Of a DNA stretch of 64,000 nucleotides, positions 51,023 through 59,579 are shown in pieces. The notes beneath the pieces were generated by a model, which worked only from the letters and a program-made list of their open reading frames with translations, was not told the origin of the DNA and did not search any database. The stretch is from the NCBI RefSeq assembly GCF_029436685.1, contig NZ_JAROCY010000012.1:62001-126000 (forward strand), read 5' to 3'. Numbering within the stretch: the stretch's first letter is position 1; every line of letters begins with the position of its first letter. This DNA is from Novosphingobium cyanobacteriorum. Its GTDB lineage: Bacteria > Pseudomonadota > Alphaproteobacteria > Sphingomonadales > Sphingomonadaceae. Position numbers and translations under genes: made by a program.

Positions 51023-51363
51023 GCACCGTTTCCACCACGGCATCGGTTCTGGCGACCGGCGCAAGCGCCGGCCAGCCGCAGTCCCCCGAACGCGCCAAGC
51101 TGCGCGAGGCGGCGCAGGCGTTCGAAGCGATCTTCGTTCGCCAGATGCTGTCGAGCGCGCGGGCGGACAATTTCGGCGGGAACGATCTGCTCGGCAACGA
51201 TCAGGGGCACGACACCTTCACCCAGATGCGTGACGAACGCTTTGCCGAGATCGCCTCGCAATCAGGTGCGTTCGGCCTTGCCAGGCAGATCGAGGCGCAG
51301 CTTGCGCGCATGATCGCGCCGCCGGCCGCAACCGCTCCGGCAAACCCGGCCAAGGAAGGCTGA
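51019..51363 (+). CDS. flgJ: Rod-binding protein FlgJ (no muramidase domain)
   Basis: A 114-residue protein containing only the FlgJ N-terminal rod-capping domain (LREAAQAFEAIFVRQMLSSA, then FTQMRDERFAEIASQSGAFG). The C-terminal peptidoglycan hydrolase domain of enterobacterial FlgJ is absent, as in many alphaproteobacteria; the separate SLT enzyme at 41845-42768 probably does that job. Confidence 0.92.
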   Translation: MSTVSTTASVLATGASAGQPQSPERAKLREAAQAFEAIFVRQMLSSARADNFGGNDLLGNDQGHDTFTQMRDERFAEIASQSGAFGLARQIEAQLARMIAPPAATAPANPAKEG

Positions 51364-51367
51364 AGCC

Positions 51368-52723
51368 ATGTCCAGCGACCTCCTCTCCATCGGCGCCAGC
51401 GGGGCCAAGGCGGCGCGCATCGCGCTTGACGTGACCGGCCAGAACATCGCCAACGCGTCGTCGGAAGGCTATATCCGCCGCACCGCCAAGATGACCGAGG
51501 TCGCCTCCACCGGATACCAGGGTGCGGTGCGCGACGTCTCGCTTTCGGGCGTGCGCATTTCAGGCGTGATCCGCAACGCCGACGCATTCCGCCAGGCGGA
51601 AGTGCGCCGCACCGGATCGGACACCGCGCGCGCCAGCACCGAAGTGACCGGGCTGAGCAGCGTGGAGGCGGCGCTGGAGAATTCCAACGTCTATTCCGCG
51701 ATCACCGGCTTTGAAGGTGCGCTGCAGAAGCTGAAGGAAGACACCACCAGCCCCAGCCTGCGCGCTTCGGTGATCGAAGCCGCGCGGACGATGACCGACA
51801 CGTTCCAGATCGCCTCGCAGCAGATCGACGCAGTAGGCACCGGGCTGCGCTTCAACGCCGCCGACGGGGTGGACCAGATCAACCGCATCGCTGGCGAACT
51901 GGCGCGCACCAACCTGCGCCTTTCCCGCGCGGCCGACGCCAGCAGCGACCAGACTGCCCTGCTCGACCAGCGCGACAAGCTGCTGAACGACCTGAGCCAG
52001 TATGCCGACATCACCACCACGTTTGCCAGCGATGGCACGGTGGCGGTGACGATCGGCGGCGGATCGGCGCCAACGCTTGTGCAGGGTGGCGACACCTATG
52101 CACTGGCGATGACCACTTCCAGCTCCACCGATCCGACGCTGGACGGCATGGTGACCTTTGACGTTGGCGGGGCACCGGTGACGCTTTCGGGCGGTTCGCT
52201 GGCCGGCGAACAGCAGACGCTGACCAAGCTCGGTTCGGTGAAGGGGGATCTCGACCAGCTGGCGCGCGACATCGCCAAGACGGTGAACGACGCGCAGAAG
52301 AACGGCGTTGACCTAAACGCCGCCACTGGCGCCAACCTGTTTACCGCCAACAACGCTGCCGATTTTGCGCTCGCCACCAGTGATGGCAGCAAGATCGCCA
52401 CGGCAGCCGCGGGATCGCTGCAGAACAGCCGCGACACCACCAACTTCGACGCGATGCTGAGCGACCTGGCCACGACCAATCCGGCGGGCCGGATGGACGC
52501 GATCCTGTTCGACGTTTCGGCCACGGTTTCGGGCCGCACGGTGACGCGCGATGCGCTGAAGACCATTTCCGACGCGGCAGCGACCGCGCTTTCCGCCCAA
52601 TCGGGCGTGGATCTGAATACCGAGGCGGTCAACCTCGTGCGTTTCCAGCAGGCCTTCCAGGCCTCGGGGCGCGTGATGCAGGTGGCTGCAGACCTTTTCG
52701 ACACCCTGCTCCAGATCAGATGA
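51368..52723 (+). CDS. flgK: Flagellar hook-filament junction protein FlgK (HAP1)
   Basis: A 451-residue junction protein. The N-terminal SIGASGAKAARIALDVTGQN and IANASSEGYIRR and the C-terminal VNLVRFQQAFQASGRVMQVA, then LFDTLLQIR, form the conserved coiled coil. It is followed by flgL after 20 bases. Confidence 0.95.
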   Translation: MSSDLLSIGASGAKAARIALDVTGQNIANASSEGYIRRTAKMTEVASTGYQGAVRDVSLSGVRISGVIRNADAFRQAEVRRTGSDTARASTEVTGLSSVEAALENSNVYSAITGFEGALQKLKEDTTSPSLRASVIEAARTMTDTFQIASQQIDAVGTGLRFNAADGVDQINRIAGELARTNLRLSRAADASSDQTALLDQRDKLLNDLSQYADITTTFASDGTVAVTIGGGSAPTLVQGGDTYALAMTTSSSTDPTLDGMVTFDVGGAPVTLSGGSLAGEQQTLTKLGSVKGDLDQLARDIAKTVNDAQKNGVDLNAATGANLFTANNAADFALATSDGSKIATAAAGSLQNSRDTTNFDAMLSDLATTNPAGRMDAILFDVSATVSGRTVTRDALKTISDAAATALSAQSGVDLNTEAVNLVRFQQAFQASGRVMQVAADLFDTLLQIR

Positions 52724-52743
52724 GCGGAAACAGGTAGAAGCCC

Positions 52744-53673
52744 ATGAGCAGCATCTTCTCCACCAGCACCAGCGCCTTCTACGATCGGGCGACGCTCGAC
52801 CTGAAAAGCCTGCGCACCCAGGCGGAGAAGCTGCAGACGCAGATCAGCTCGGGCAACCGGCTGACCACCTCGTCCGACGATCCGCTCGCCGCCTCGCGCT
52901 TGCGCGCGCTGCAGCGCTCGGACGCCCTGGGACAAGTCGATGTCGCCGCAGCCAACCGCGCCACGTCGGACCTGAACCTTGCGGATTCGGCGCTGACCCA
53001 GTTCAGCAATTACATCGTGCGGATCAAGGAGCTGGCGACGCAGGCGGCCACCGGCACCCTGCCCGACACCCAGCGCGCCGCGATCGGCTCGGAACTCGGG
53101 CAGATCCAGAAGGACCTCGTCAACCTTGCCAACACGCGGGACAGCAACGGACACGCGCTGTTCGGCGGCGACGTGGCGGGCGATGCCTACACCGTCGATG
53201 CGACCACCGGCGTGACCAGCTATGCCGGAAACGGCGCGGCGGGCGAGCTTTCGCTGGGCGACGGCCAGACGGTGACGCGCAGCCTGACCGGGCCGGAGTT
53301 CATCGAGTTCAAGGACAAGGCGGGCAACAACACCGACCTGATGTCGCTGGTCAAGAACCTGGCCGACGCGCTCAAGGCCGGTGGCCCTGCGTCGCAGGCG
53401 CTGGCCAGCACCTCGCTCGATACGCTGTCGAACGCGCTGGACTCCGTCACCACCGCGCAGACCGTGGTCGGTTCCCGACTGACGTGGATCGACATGACGG
53501 TGGAGCGGCAGACCGCGATGGCGCAGACCCGCGCCAGCGAACAATCCGACATAGGCGGAACCGACACCACCGAGGCCGTGGTGCGGATGCAGGAACTCGC
53601 CACCGTGCTGCAGGCCAGCCAGGCCAGCTTCGCCAAGCTCGCCGGCCTTTCGCTCTTCGACGTTCTGCGCTGA
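52744..53673 (+). CDS. flgL: Flagellar hook-filament junction protein FlgL (HAP3)
   Basis: A 309-residue flagellin-like junction protein. The N-terminal region has LKSLRTQAEKLQTQISSGNR, then LTTSSDDPLAASRLRALQ; the C-terminal region reads AVVRMQELATVLQASQASFA, then KLAGLSLFDVLR. It ends 37 bp before motA and probably closes the filament-junction part of the operon. Confidence 0.94.
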   Translation: MSSIFSTSTSAFYDRATLDLKSLRTQAEKLQTQISSGNRLTTSSDDPLAASRLRALQRSDALGQVDVAAANRATSDLNLADSALTQFSNYIVRIKELATQAATGTLPDTQRAAIGSELGQIQKDLVNLANTRDSNGHALFGGDVAGDAYTVDATTGVTSYAGNGAAGELSLGDGQTVTRSLTGPEFIEFKDKAGNNTDLMSLVKNLADALKAGGPASQALASTSLDTLSNALDSVTTAQTVVGSRLTWIDMTVERQTAMAQTRASEQSDIGGTDTTEAVVRMQELATVLQASQASFAKLAGLSLFDVLR

Positions 53674-53710
53674 CCCGCCAGACCGACTTTAACCAGGATA
53701 CCCAGACACC

Positions 53711-54574
53711 ATGTTCGCAGGCATCGGCATCGTCGTCCTTCTCGCGATGGTCTTCGGCGGCTTCGCCATCACCGGCGGTGCGCTCGGCCCCGTGATGCAT
53801 GCCATCCCACACGAAATGCTCATCATCGGCGGCGCCGCGCTGGGCGCCACGATCACCGGCAACTCGATGCACGAGCTGAAGGGCATCGGCGCCGGGCTGG
53901 GCAAGGTGTTCAAGGGGCCCAAGCACAACAAGCAGGACCACATCGACGCCATCGTGCTGTGCACCCGGCTGATGAAGATCCTGCGCAGCGATGGCCCGGT
54001 GGCGCTGGAAAGCCACGTGACCGATCCCAAGAACTCGCCGATCTTCGCCGAATTCCCGCGCCTGCTCACCAACAAGGAACTGGTCGCGCTGATCTGCGAC
54101 ACGCTTACCCTGATCGTCGTCTCGTCGGGCACGCTGGAAGTGCACGCGGTGGAAGACGTGATGGATCACGCGATGAAGACCCATTTCCACGAACAGGCCG
54201 AAGCGCAGCACGCGCTGCAGGGCCTGGCCGACGCGCTGCCCGCGCTGGGCATCGTGGCCGCGGTGCTCGGCGTGGTGAAGACCATGGGCTCGATCGACAA
54301 GCCGCCTTCAATCCTGGGCGCGATGATCGGCTCGGCGCTGGTCGGCACGTTCATGGGCGTGCTCCTTGCCTATGGCATGGTCGCGCCGCTGGCGGGACGG
54401 CTGAAGCAGGTGCTGGACCAGGACGAGATGATCTTCCACGCGGTGAAGCAGGTGATCATCGCCTCACTGCACGGCTGGCCGCAGCCGCTGGTGGTGGAAA
54501 GCGCGCGTTCGGGCCTTGGCCACGCGTTCCGTCCCGGCCTGTCCGAACTGCTCGACGCGCTGCGCGGGCGTTGA
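53711..54574 (+). CDS. motA: Flagellar motor stator protein MotA
   Basis: The 287-residue four-helix proton-channel subunit. The N-terminal FAGIGIVVLLAMVFGGFAIT helix and C-terminal LPALGIVAAVLGVVKTMGSI and GALVGTFMGVLLAYGMVAPL-like helices carry the conserved prolines, and the cytoplasmic loop has the charged residues used for rotor contact. It pairs with motB after a 140-bp gap holding a very strong hairpin. Confidence 0.95.
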   Translation: MFAGIGIVVLLAMVFGGFAITGGALGPVMHAIPHEMLIIGGAALGATITGNSMHELKGIGAGLGKVFKGPKHNKQDHIDAIVLCTRLMKILRSDGPVALESHVTDPKNSPIFAEFPRLLTNKELVALICDTLTLIVVSSGTLEVHAVEDVMDHAMKTHFHEQAEAQHALQGLADALPALGIVAAVLGVVKTMGSIDKPPSILGAMIGSALVGTFMGVLLAYGMVAPLAGRLKQVLDQDEMIFHAVKQVIIASLHGWPQPLVVESARSGLGHAFRPGLSELLDALRGR

Positions 54575-54603
54575 TTGTGCGTTTCAGTTTCACAGAAACG
54601 CAG

Positions 54604-54686
54604 GCGGCACCGGCCCACTCCCCCGCCCGGCCACCCGTTCAGGGTGCTCTCGCGGATGGCCGGGCGGGGGAGCGGGCTGGTGCCGC
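54604..54686 (+). other. Long hairpin between motA and motB
   Basis: Two 30-base arms (54604-54633 and 54657-54686) are complementary at all but one position plus one G-T pair; the inner 16 bp (CTCCCCCGCCCGGCCA core) are perfect. The loop is 23 bases. No T-tract follows, and motB's ribosome-binding site begins 16 bases after the stem. It may stabilise the upstream mRNA or lower motB relative to motA. Confidence 0.75.
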
Positions 54687-54714
54687 TTCCGCGAACGCGG
54701 AAAGGAATTAAGCC

Positions 54715-55554
54715 GTGGCAAAGCCGCCCAAGGGCAAGAACGAGCCGCCACCGCCGATCATCGTCAAGAAGATCACGGTCGTCGCTGGCGGGCACCATGG
54801 CGGTGCATGGAAGGTCGCCTATGCGGACTTCGTGACCGCGATGATGGCATTTTTCCTGCTGATGTGGCTGCTGGGCGCCACCACCGAAAAGCAGCGCAAG
54901 GGCATTGCCGACTACTTCACGCCCACCCTGGTCAAGACCAAGGAAGGCAGCGCCGGCGGCTATGGCGTGCTCGGCGGATCGTCGCTGACCGATGTCGACA
55001 GCTATCCCCATGCCGCCGGGCAGACCGGCAGCAAGACGTTGACCGTGCCGCGTGATGCCACCGGCGGGCCGAAGGATGGCGGATCGAAGGTGAAACGCAC
55101 CGCCACGCTGCAGGAACGGCTGAAGAAGACGCTGGAAAAGAGCGAAAAGCTGCGCCAGCTGGCCAAGCAGGTGAAGCTGACGATGACGCCCGACGGCATC
55201 CGGCTGGACCTGATGGACGACGCCAACTTCTCGATGTTCCGGCTGGGCACCACCATCCTGACGCCCGACGCGATGCAGCTGATGCAGGCCATCGGCGAGG
55301 CCATTGCGCCCGAACCTGGCGGTGTGACCGTGCGCGGCCACACCGATGCGCTGCCGTGGAAGGCGGATGCCGGCCTCAACAACTGGTCGCTTTCGGCAGG
55401 CCGCGCCGAAGCCACCCGCCAGGCGCTGATGCGCTTCGGGGTGACCGACAAGCGCTTCCGCCGGATCGAGGGCGTGGCCGATCAGGAACCGCTGATCTCG
55501 GAAAACCCGAGCGATCCCCGCAACCGCCGCATGAGCATCCTGCTGCTGGATTGA
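54715..55554 (+). CDS. motB: Flagellar motor stator protein MotB
   Basis: The 279-residue peptidoglycan-anchored stator subunit. The single helix has AWKVAYADFVTAMMAFFLLM with proton-binding Asp38, a plug/linker region follows, and the C-terminal OmpA-like domain has VTVRGHTDALPWKA and LSAGRAEATRQALMRFGV, then NRRMSILLLD. It starts with GTG at 54715, with AGGA eight bases upstream. Confidence 0.96.
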   Translation: MAKPPKGKNEPPPPIIVKKITVVAGGHHGGAWKVAYADFVTAMMAFFLLMWLLGATTEKQRKGIADYFTPTLVKTKEGSAGGYGVLGGSSLTDVDSYPHAAGQTGSKTLTVPRDATGGPKDGGSKVKRTATLQERLKKTLEKSEKLRQLAKQVKLTMTPDGIRLDLMDDANFSMFRLGTTILTPDAMQLMQAIGEAIAPEPGGVTVRGHTDALPWKADAGLNNWSLSAGRAEATRQALMRFGVTDKRFRRIEGVADQEPLISENPSDPRNRRMSILLLD

Positions 55555-55691
55555 AGCAAAGCGTCACCAAGCTGCGGTTCTTCCAGCAAGCGATGCTTGG
55601 CTGGAGGGACTGTCGGCTTGACCGCCTTAACCAGACGGTTAACCTGATACCGGGATTGAGCGCTTGCGCCAAACACACCGGAGATCAGTGA

Positions 55692-56354
55692 ATGAACGTT
55701 GCCGAAGCCGTTGCCACCCGCCGATCGGTGCGGGCTTTCCTTGACCAGACCGTTCCGCTCGAGACGATCGAACGCGTTCTCGACCGGGCGCGAATGGCTC
55801 CTTCGGGGTGCAACTTCCAGCCTTGGGAAGCGCACGTACTCACCGGCTCGGCCCTGAAGGACCTTCAGGCGAAGCTGCTCGCCAGCGCGCCTGACGATCC
55901 GCTGGAATACGATTTTTCCGCCCCCGGGCAGGTCGAGAAATACCAGAACCGCCTCCGTGCGGTGGGTGCGGCGATGTATGGCGCCATGGGCATCCTGCGC
56001 GACGATGCGGAGGCGCGCCACAAGTTCATGACCTCCAACCTCACCTCGTTTGGTGCACCCGTGCTGCTGCTGTGCCATTTCCCCAAGCTGATGAAGGAAC
56101 CGCAGTGGTCGGACGTCGGCATGTGGCTGCAGACGATCATGCTCTTGCTGCGCGAAGAAGGGCTGGACTCCTGCCCGCAGGAATTCATGGGCATGTTCGG
56201 CCGCACAATCAAGGCGCACCTGGGCCTGGGCGATGATGTGCTGCTGTTCTGCGGGCTGGCCATTGGCTGGCGCGATGAATCAAGCCCGGTCAACGCTTTC
56301 CCGCGCGAGCGCGTGGCGCTGGCCGATCACGTTCGTTTCGTGGGTTTCGACTGA
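55692..56354 (+). CDS. Nitroreductase family flavoprotein
   Basis: A 220-residue FMN-dependent oxidoreductase. It has the N-terminal EAVATRRSVRAFLDQTVPLE, then MAPSGCNFQPWE, which contribute to FMN binding, and the C-terminal FCGLAIGWRDESSPVNAFPR. NAD(P)H-dependent reduction of nitroaromatics or quinones is typical; the natural substrate is unknown. Upstream, 55627-55644 has TTAACC twice with a 12-base period, close to but not a CtrA consensus. Confidence 0.9.
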   Translation: MNVAEAVATRRSVRAFLDQTVPLETIERVLDRARMAPSGCNFQPWEAHVLTGSALKDLQAKLLASAPDDPLEYDFSAPGQVEKYQNRLRAVGAAMYGAMGILRDDAEARHKFMTSNLTSFGAPVLLLCHFPKLMKEPQWSDVGMWLQTIMLLLREEGLDSCPQEFMGMFGRTIKAHLGLGDDVLLFCGLAIGWRDESSPVNAFPRERVALADHVRFVGFD

Positions 56355-56533
56355 GCTGATCGGGGCGCGCGGTTCCGGGGTAGCGCGAAACGCACAACAG
56401 GTCTAAGGGGCGCGCAAGAGGATAACCGAAGCGTGCCCCTTGGGATTCAATGGGACGCGCCGCCTCGCCCGATGCGCCTGCAGTGGCGCCCATGCATTTC
56501 ACTGGTCCGCCAGCCTTTCGATCGCGATACACC

Positions 56534-58276
56534 ATGCCATTTACCCGTCTCCCCACACCCATTGCCGAAGCTCTTGCCGAAAAGGGTTATGCCGAACCGA
56601 CCGCCGTGCAGGGTGCGGTTCTGCAGGATGAGGCGCGCGGCCGGGACCTGATCGTTTCGGCGCAGACAGGCTCCGGCAAGACGGTGGCCTTTGGCGTGGC
56701 CATGGCGGAAGAGCTTCTGACGCTTTCGCCCATGACCAAGCATGGCGATGGCCCGCTGGCGCTGATCATTGCGCCCACGCGCGAACTGGCGCTGCAGGTG
56801 GCCAAGGAGCTTGTCTGGCTGTTCGAGAAGGCCGGCCTGCGCATCGCCACTTGTGTTGGCGGGATGGACCCCATCCGCGAACGCCGCCAGCTGTCGCAAG
56901 GCGTGGACATTGTGGTAGGCACCCCTGGTCGCCTGCGCGACCATCTGGAACGCGGTGCGCTCGACCTGTCGCGCCTGGCCTTCGCCGTGCTCGACGAAGC
57001 GGATGAAATGCTCGACATGGGCTTCCGCGAGGATCTCGAGGAACTACTCGATGCCACGCCGGGCGGCCGGCGCACGCTGCTGTTTTCGGCCACGATGCCC
57101 AAGCCGATCCTCGCACTGGCCAAGCGCTATCAGCGCGATGCGCTGCAGATCTCGACGATCGAGGCCGGGCGTGGCCATGGCGACATCACCTATCATGCGG
57201 TAACCGTCGCTCCGGCCGATATCGAGCACGCGGTTGTCAACCTGCTGCGCTATCATGAATCGCACACCGCAATGCTGTTCTGCGCCACGCGCGAAAACGT
57301 GCGCCGGCTGCACGGCGTGCTGGCGGAACGCGGCTTTGCAGCCGTGGCGCTTTCGGGCGAACACAGCCAGAACGAGCGCAACCATGCCTTGCAGGCGCTG
57401 CGCGACGGGCGTGCCCGCGTCTGCGTGGCAACCGACGTCGCCGCGCGCGGCATCGACATCGCCACGCTCGATCTGGTCATCCATGTGGAACTGCCGCGCG
57501 ATGCGGAAACGCTGCAGCACCGGTCAGGCCGCACCGGCCGCGCCGGGCGCAAGGGCACGGCCGTGCTGGTCGTCCCCTACCCGCGCCGTCGCCGGGTCGA
57601 GATGATGCTGCGCAGCGCGAAGATCGCGGTGGAATGGCGCGAAGTGCCGGGCGCCGCGGCAATCCGCGAGCAGGACCGGGCGCGCCTGGTGGAGCGCCTT
57701 TCGCAGCCCACCGAAGTGGCCGAGGACGAACAGGCCGTCGCCGATCACCTTCTCGAACTGCTCGGCCCGCAGGCCGTGGCCCTGGCGCTGGTGCGTGCAG
57801 AGCTGCAGGCCCTGCCCCAGCCCGAAGACCTGATCGACATTTCCGAACGCACCGCCGATCCGCGCAAGGCGCATCATCGCGAAGGGTTTGACGACACGCT
57901 GTGGTTCCGCATGGACGTGGGCCGCCGGCAGAACGCCGATCCGCGCTGGATCCTGCCGCTGCTGTGCCGTCGCGGCCATGTGACCAAGGGCGAGATCGGC
58001 GCGATCCGCATCCTGCCGAACGAAACCTGGTTCCAGGTGCCGCGCGCCATCGAGGCCAAGTTCAAGGCCGCGCTGAAGCGCACTGGGCGCGAAGGGGCCG
58101 AGGACGAAAGCGGCATCGCCATCGAACAGGCGCACGGAACGCCGCCGGAATTGCAGCGTGGCCCGCGCGGTGGAAGGCCCAACGGCTCCATGCAGCGTCG
58201 CGATTTCAGGGAAGGTCAGGGAGACCGGGGGCACCGCAAGGGACCACGCGGTCCCGGCAAGCCCCCCCGGGCCTGA
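56534..58276 (+). CDS. DEAD-box RNA helicase with DbpA-like RNA-binding domain
   Basis: A 580-residue ATP-dependent RNA helicase. Motifs in order: Q-motif region AEKGYAEPTAVQGAVL, Walker A AQTGSGKT (43-50), PTREL, VGTPGRL, DEAD (in AVLDEADEMLD), SAT (FSATMP), and HRSGRTGRAG. The C-terminal part (FRMDVGRRQNADPRWILPLL, then IGAIRILPNETWFQVP) is a DbpA-type RRM, followed by an Arg/Gly-rich tail. DbpA proteins act in 50S ribosome assembly. The start is the ATG at 56534; the frame extends upstream without a good start. Confidence 0.92.
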   Translation: MPFTRLPTPIAEALAEKGYAEPTAVQGAVLQDEARGRDLIVSAQTGSGKTVAFGVAMAEELLTLSPMTKHGDGPLALIIAPTRELALQVAKELVWLFEKAGLRIATCVGGMDPIRERRQLSQGVDIVVGTPGRLRDHLERGALDLSRLAFAVLDEADEMLDMGFREDLEELLDATPGGRRTLLFSATMPKPILALAKRYQRDALQISTIEAGRGHGDITYHAVTVAPADIEHAVVNLLRYHESHTAMLFCATRENVRRLHGVLAERGFAAVALSGEHSQNERNHALQALRDGRARVCVATDVAARGIDIATLDLVIHVELPRDAETLQHRSGRTGRAGRKGTAVLVVPYPRRRRVEMMLRSAKIAVEWREVPGAAAIREQDRARLVERLSQPTEVAEDEQAVADHLLELLGPQAVALALVRAELQALPQPEDLIDISERTADPRKAHHREGFDDTLWFRMDVGRRQNADPRWILPLLCRRGHVTKGEIGAIRILPNETWFQVPRAIEAKFKAALKRTGREGAEDESGIAIEQAHGTPPELQRGPRGGRPNGSMQRRDFREGQGDRGHRKGPRGPGKPPRA

Positions 58277-58283
58277 ATCTGGA

Positions 58284-58481
58284 TCAGGCGACGATCATCG
58301 TCGCCTTGTCCGCCTCACGCTTTTCGCGGGCGGTGCGCGTCGCCACTTCGCGACGGGCGAGCACTTCCCACGCGGCCTGCGAGCGCAGGTATTTGTCGCG
58401 AAGGTTGGGAAGATCTGTTTCGGAAGCCGAACGGGCGCTGAGCGCGGCCTGTTGGAGGTAGAATTCCTCGGGTACGGCCAT
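58284..58481 (-). CDS. Small conserved-looking hypothetical protein
   Basis: A 65-residue helical, charged protein (AVPEEFYLQQAALSARSASE at the start, many Arg/Lys/Glu later). GGAG seven bases upstream supports the ATG at 58481. No domain is recognised. It is the last of a minus-strand series csp-infA-52-residue ORF-this gene. It is convergent with the helicase gene at a distance of seven bases. Confidence 0.65.
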   Translation of the reverse strand: MAVPEEFYLQQAALSARSASETDLPNLRDKYLRSQAAWEVLARREVATRTAREKREADKATMIVA

Positions 58482-58533
58482 TGTCGGTCTCCGTCTGGTG
58501 CCGGCACGGCCGTTGGGCCATGCCGGAATGGGG

Positions 58534-58692
58534 TCAGTCCACCATATCCATGACGATGGCCTGAAGTTCCTGGCGCGTCAGGCCCGGCGAAACCGGACGA
58601 AGCGCCGAAGACATCGCGCGCAAGCGCTCGCCGTTGGAACGATGGATAGGGTGATTGCGAGTTGAAACGTTCAAAGTACGAAAAAGTTGCAT
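58534..58692 (-). CDS. 52-residue small protein
   Basis: The frame begins MQLFRTLNVSTRNHPIHRSN, continues with a basic middle and ends LTRQELQAIVMDMVD. AGGA lies five bases before the ATG at 58692. The N-terminal basic and C-terminal amphipathic helical parts and the clean ribosome-binding site suggest a true gene that usual length cut-offs would miss. It sits 52 bp after infA and 52 bp before the 65-residue gene on the same strand. Function unknown. Confidence 0.55.
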   Translation of the reverse strand: MQLFRTLNVSTRNHPIHRSNGERLRAMSSALRPVSPGLTRQELQAIVMDMVD

Positions 58693-58702
58693 TGTTATCC
58701 TG

Positions 58703-58722
58703 GGGCGCGCCGCAGCGCGCCC
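58703..58722 (-). other. 8-bp hairpin between infA and the 52-residue gene
   Basis: GGGCGCGC and GCGCGCCC form a perfect stem around a 4-base loop. The small gene's AGGA begins just after the stem on the minus strand. No T-tract follows, so it may be an intercistronic processing or stability element. Confidence 0.5.
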
Positions 58723-58744
58723 GTTAGTCAGTGATTGCTGGGCG

Positions 58745-59005
58745 CTAGCGCCGCTTGCGGAAGTTGCCGCCGCCTCCGCCTCCCGCGATCTTCTCGCGGA
58801 AGACGATCCGACCCTTGGTGAGGTCGTACGGCGTCATCTCTACTTTGACCCGGTCACCCACGATCGAGCGGATGCGGAATTTGCGCATCTTGCCCGCAGT
58901 GTAGGCGATGATCCGGTGATCGTTTTCGAGCATGACGCCGAACCGGCCATCGGGAAGGATTTCGTCGATCTGGCCATCCAGCGTCAGGAGATCCTCCTTG
59001 GCCAT
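58745..59005 (-). CDS. infA: Translation initiation factor IF-1 with Gly-rich tail
   Basis: An 86-residue OB-fold protein: [20 protein letters not shown], then [20 protein letters not shown] and [22 protein letters not shown]-1 occupies the ribosomal A site during initiation. It is about 14 residues longer than usual because of a tail with six consecutive Gly followed by NFRKRR. It starts four bases after the csp stop, so both are co-transcribed. Confidence 0.93.
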   Translation of the reverse strand: MAKEDLLTLDGQIDEILPDGRFGVMLENDHRIIAYTAGKMRKFRIRSIVGDRVKVEMTPYDLTKGRIVFREKIAGGGGGGNFRKRR

Positions 59006-59009
59006 GGAA

Positions 59010-59216
59010 TCAGACCGTTTCCAGGTTCACGGCTGCGGTCTTGCCGCGGCGGTCGGTTTCCAGCTCGTACTTGACGCGCTGGTCCTTGTTCAGCGTGCCC
59101 ATTCCGGACCGCTCGACCGCGCTGATGTGCACGAAGTTGTCGGGCGAACCGTCCTCGGGTGCGATGAAGCCATAACCCTTGTCGGAATTGAAGAACTTTA
59201 CGGTGCCGATCGGCAT
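59010..59216 (-). CDS. Cold-shock domain protein
   Basis: A 68-residue nucleic-acid-binding protein with RNP1 KGYGFI and RNP2 FVHISAV motifs ([20 protein letters not shown] at the N-terminus). It acts as an RNA chaperone. It heads the csp-infA transcript. The 363 bp upstream to fliC holds no protein gene but contains a terminator and a multibranched inverted-repeat structure. Confidence 0.93.
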   Translation of the reverse strand: MPIGTVKFFNSDKGYGFIAPEDGSPDNFVHISAVERSGMGTLNKDQRVKYELETDRRGKTAAVNLETV

Positions 59217-59379
59217 GGGTGTTTCCTTTCACGAAAACAGGTTTTCCGCCGGCAAGTGCGCCGGGCAGAGCTGGTAGCGTGAGAGGGGAAGTATCCGCCG
59301 CTTGAGGGGCGTCAAATTCCGTCGCAGGCGACGATAGCAAGCACCATGTGGGCGCAAACCTGCGAAAAGTCAAGAAGAA

Positions 59380-59411
59380 GGGCGCAGGAGGGCGGTTAAC
59401 CTCCTGCGCCC
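59380..59411 (-). terminator. Intrinsic terminator downstream of fliC
   Basis: GGGCGCAGGAGG pairs perfectly with CCTCCTGCGCCC (12 bp, 8-base loop), and the minus strand continues TTCTTCTT. It lies about 170 bases after the fliC stop and beyond the multibranched structure, so a fliC transcript ending here would carry that structure in its 3' UTR. Confidence 0.75.
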
Positions 59412-59438
59412 CGATTAACTCACTGGAGCATTTCAGAT

Positions 59439-59569
59439 ACGACCGAAGCCCGGCGATCCGTAGATCGCCGGGCCGACGCGCCCGGTGGAGGCGGGCACTC
59501 GCCTGGTGGAGACTCCCGGAGGAGACAGGCGACTTGCCTGGTGGAGGCAGGCAATGGTCATTCGGTCGT
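59439..59569 (-). ncRNA. Candidate multibranched structured RNA in the fliC 3' UTR
   Basis: A closing stem of 9 perfect pairs (59439-59447 with 59561-59569) encloses four hairpins. They are an 11-bp stem with a CGTA loop (59448-59473), a 5-bp stem (59480-59496), a 7-bp stem with an inner CTCC/GGAG stem (59499-59532) and a 7-bp stem (59534-59554). The last three each open with GTGGAG(G/A) in the loop (plus strand), which is CCTCCAC or TCTCCAC on the minus strand. The strand is inferred from fliC; an antisense transcript is also possible. No known RNA family is recognised by eye. Confidence 0.55.
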
Positions 59570-59579
59570 CACGCTATTC

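Noticed and set aside
55627..55644. TTAACC-N6-TTAACC as a CtrA box before the nitroreductase gene
   Set aside because: The spacing between TTAA units is eight, not the seven of the CtrA consensus, and the downstream gene has no obvious link to the cell cycle.
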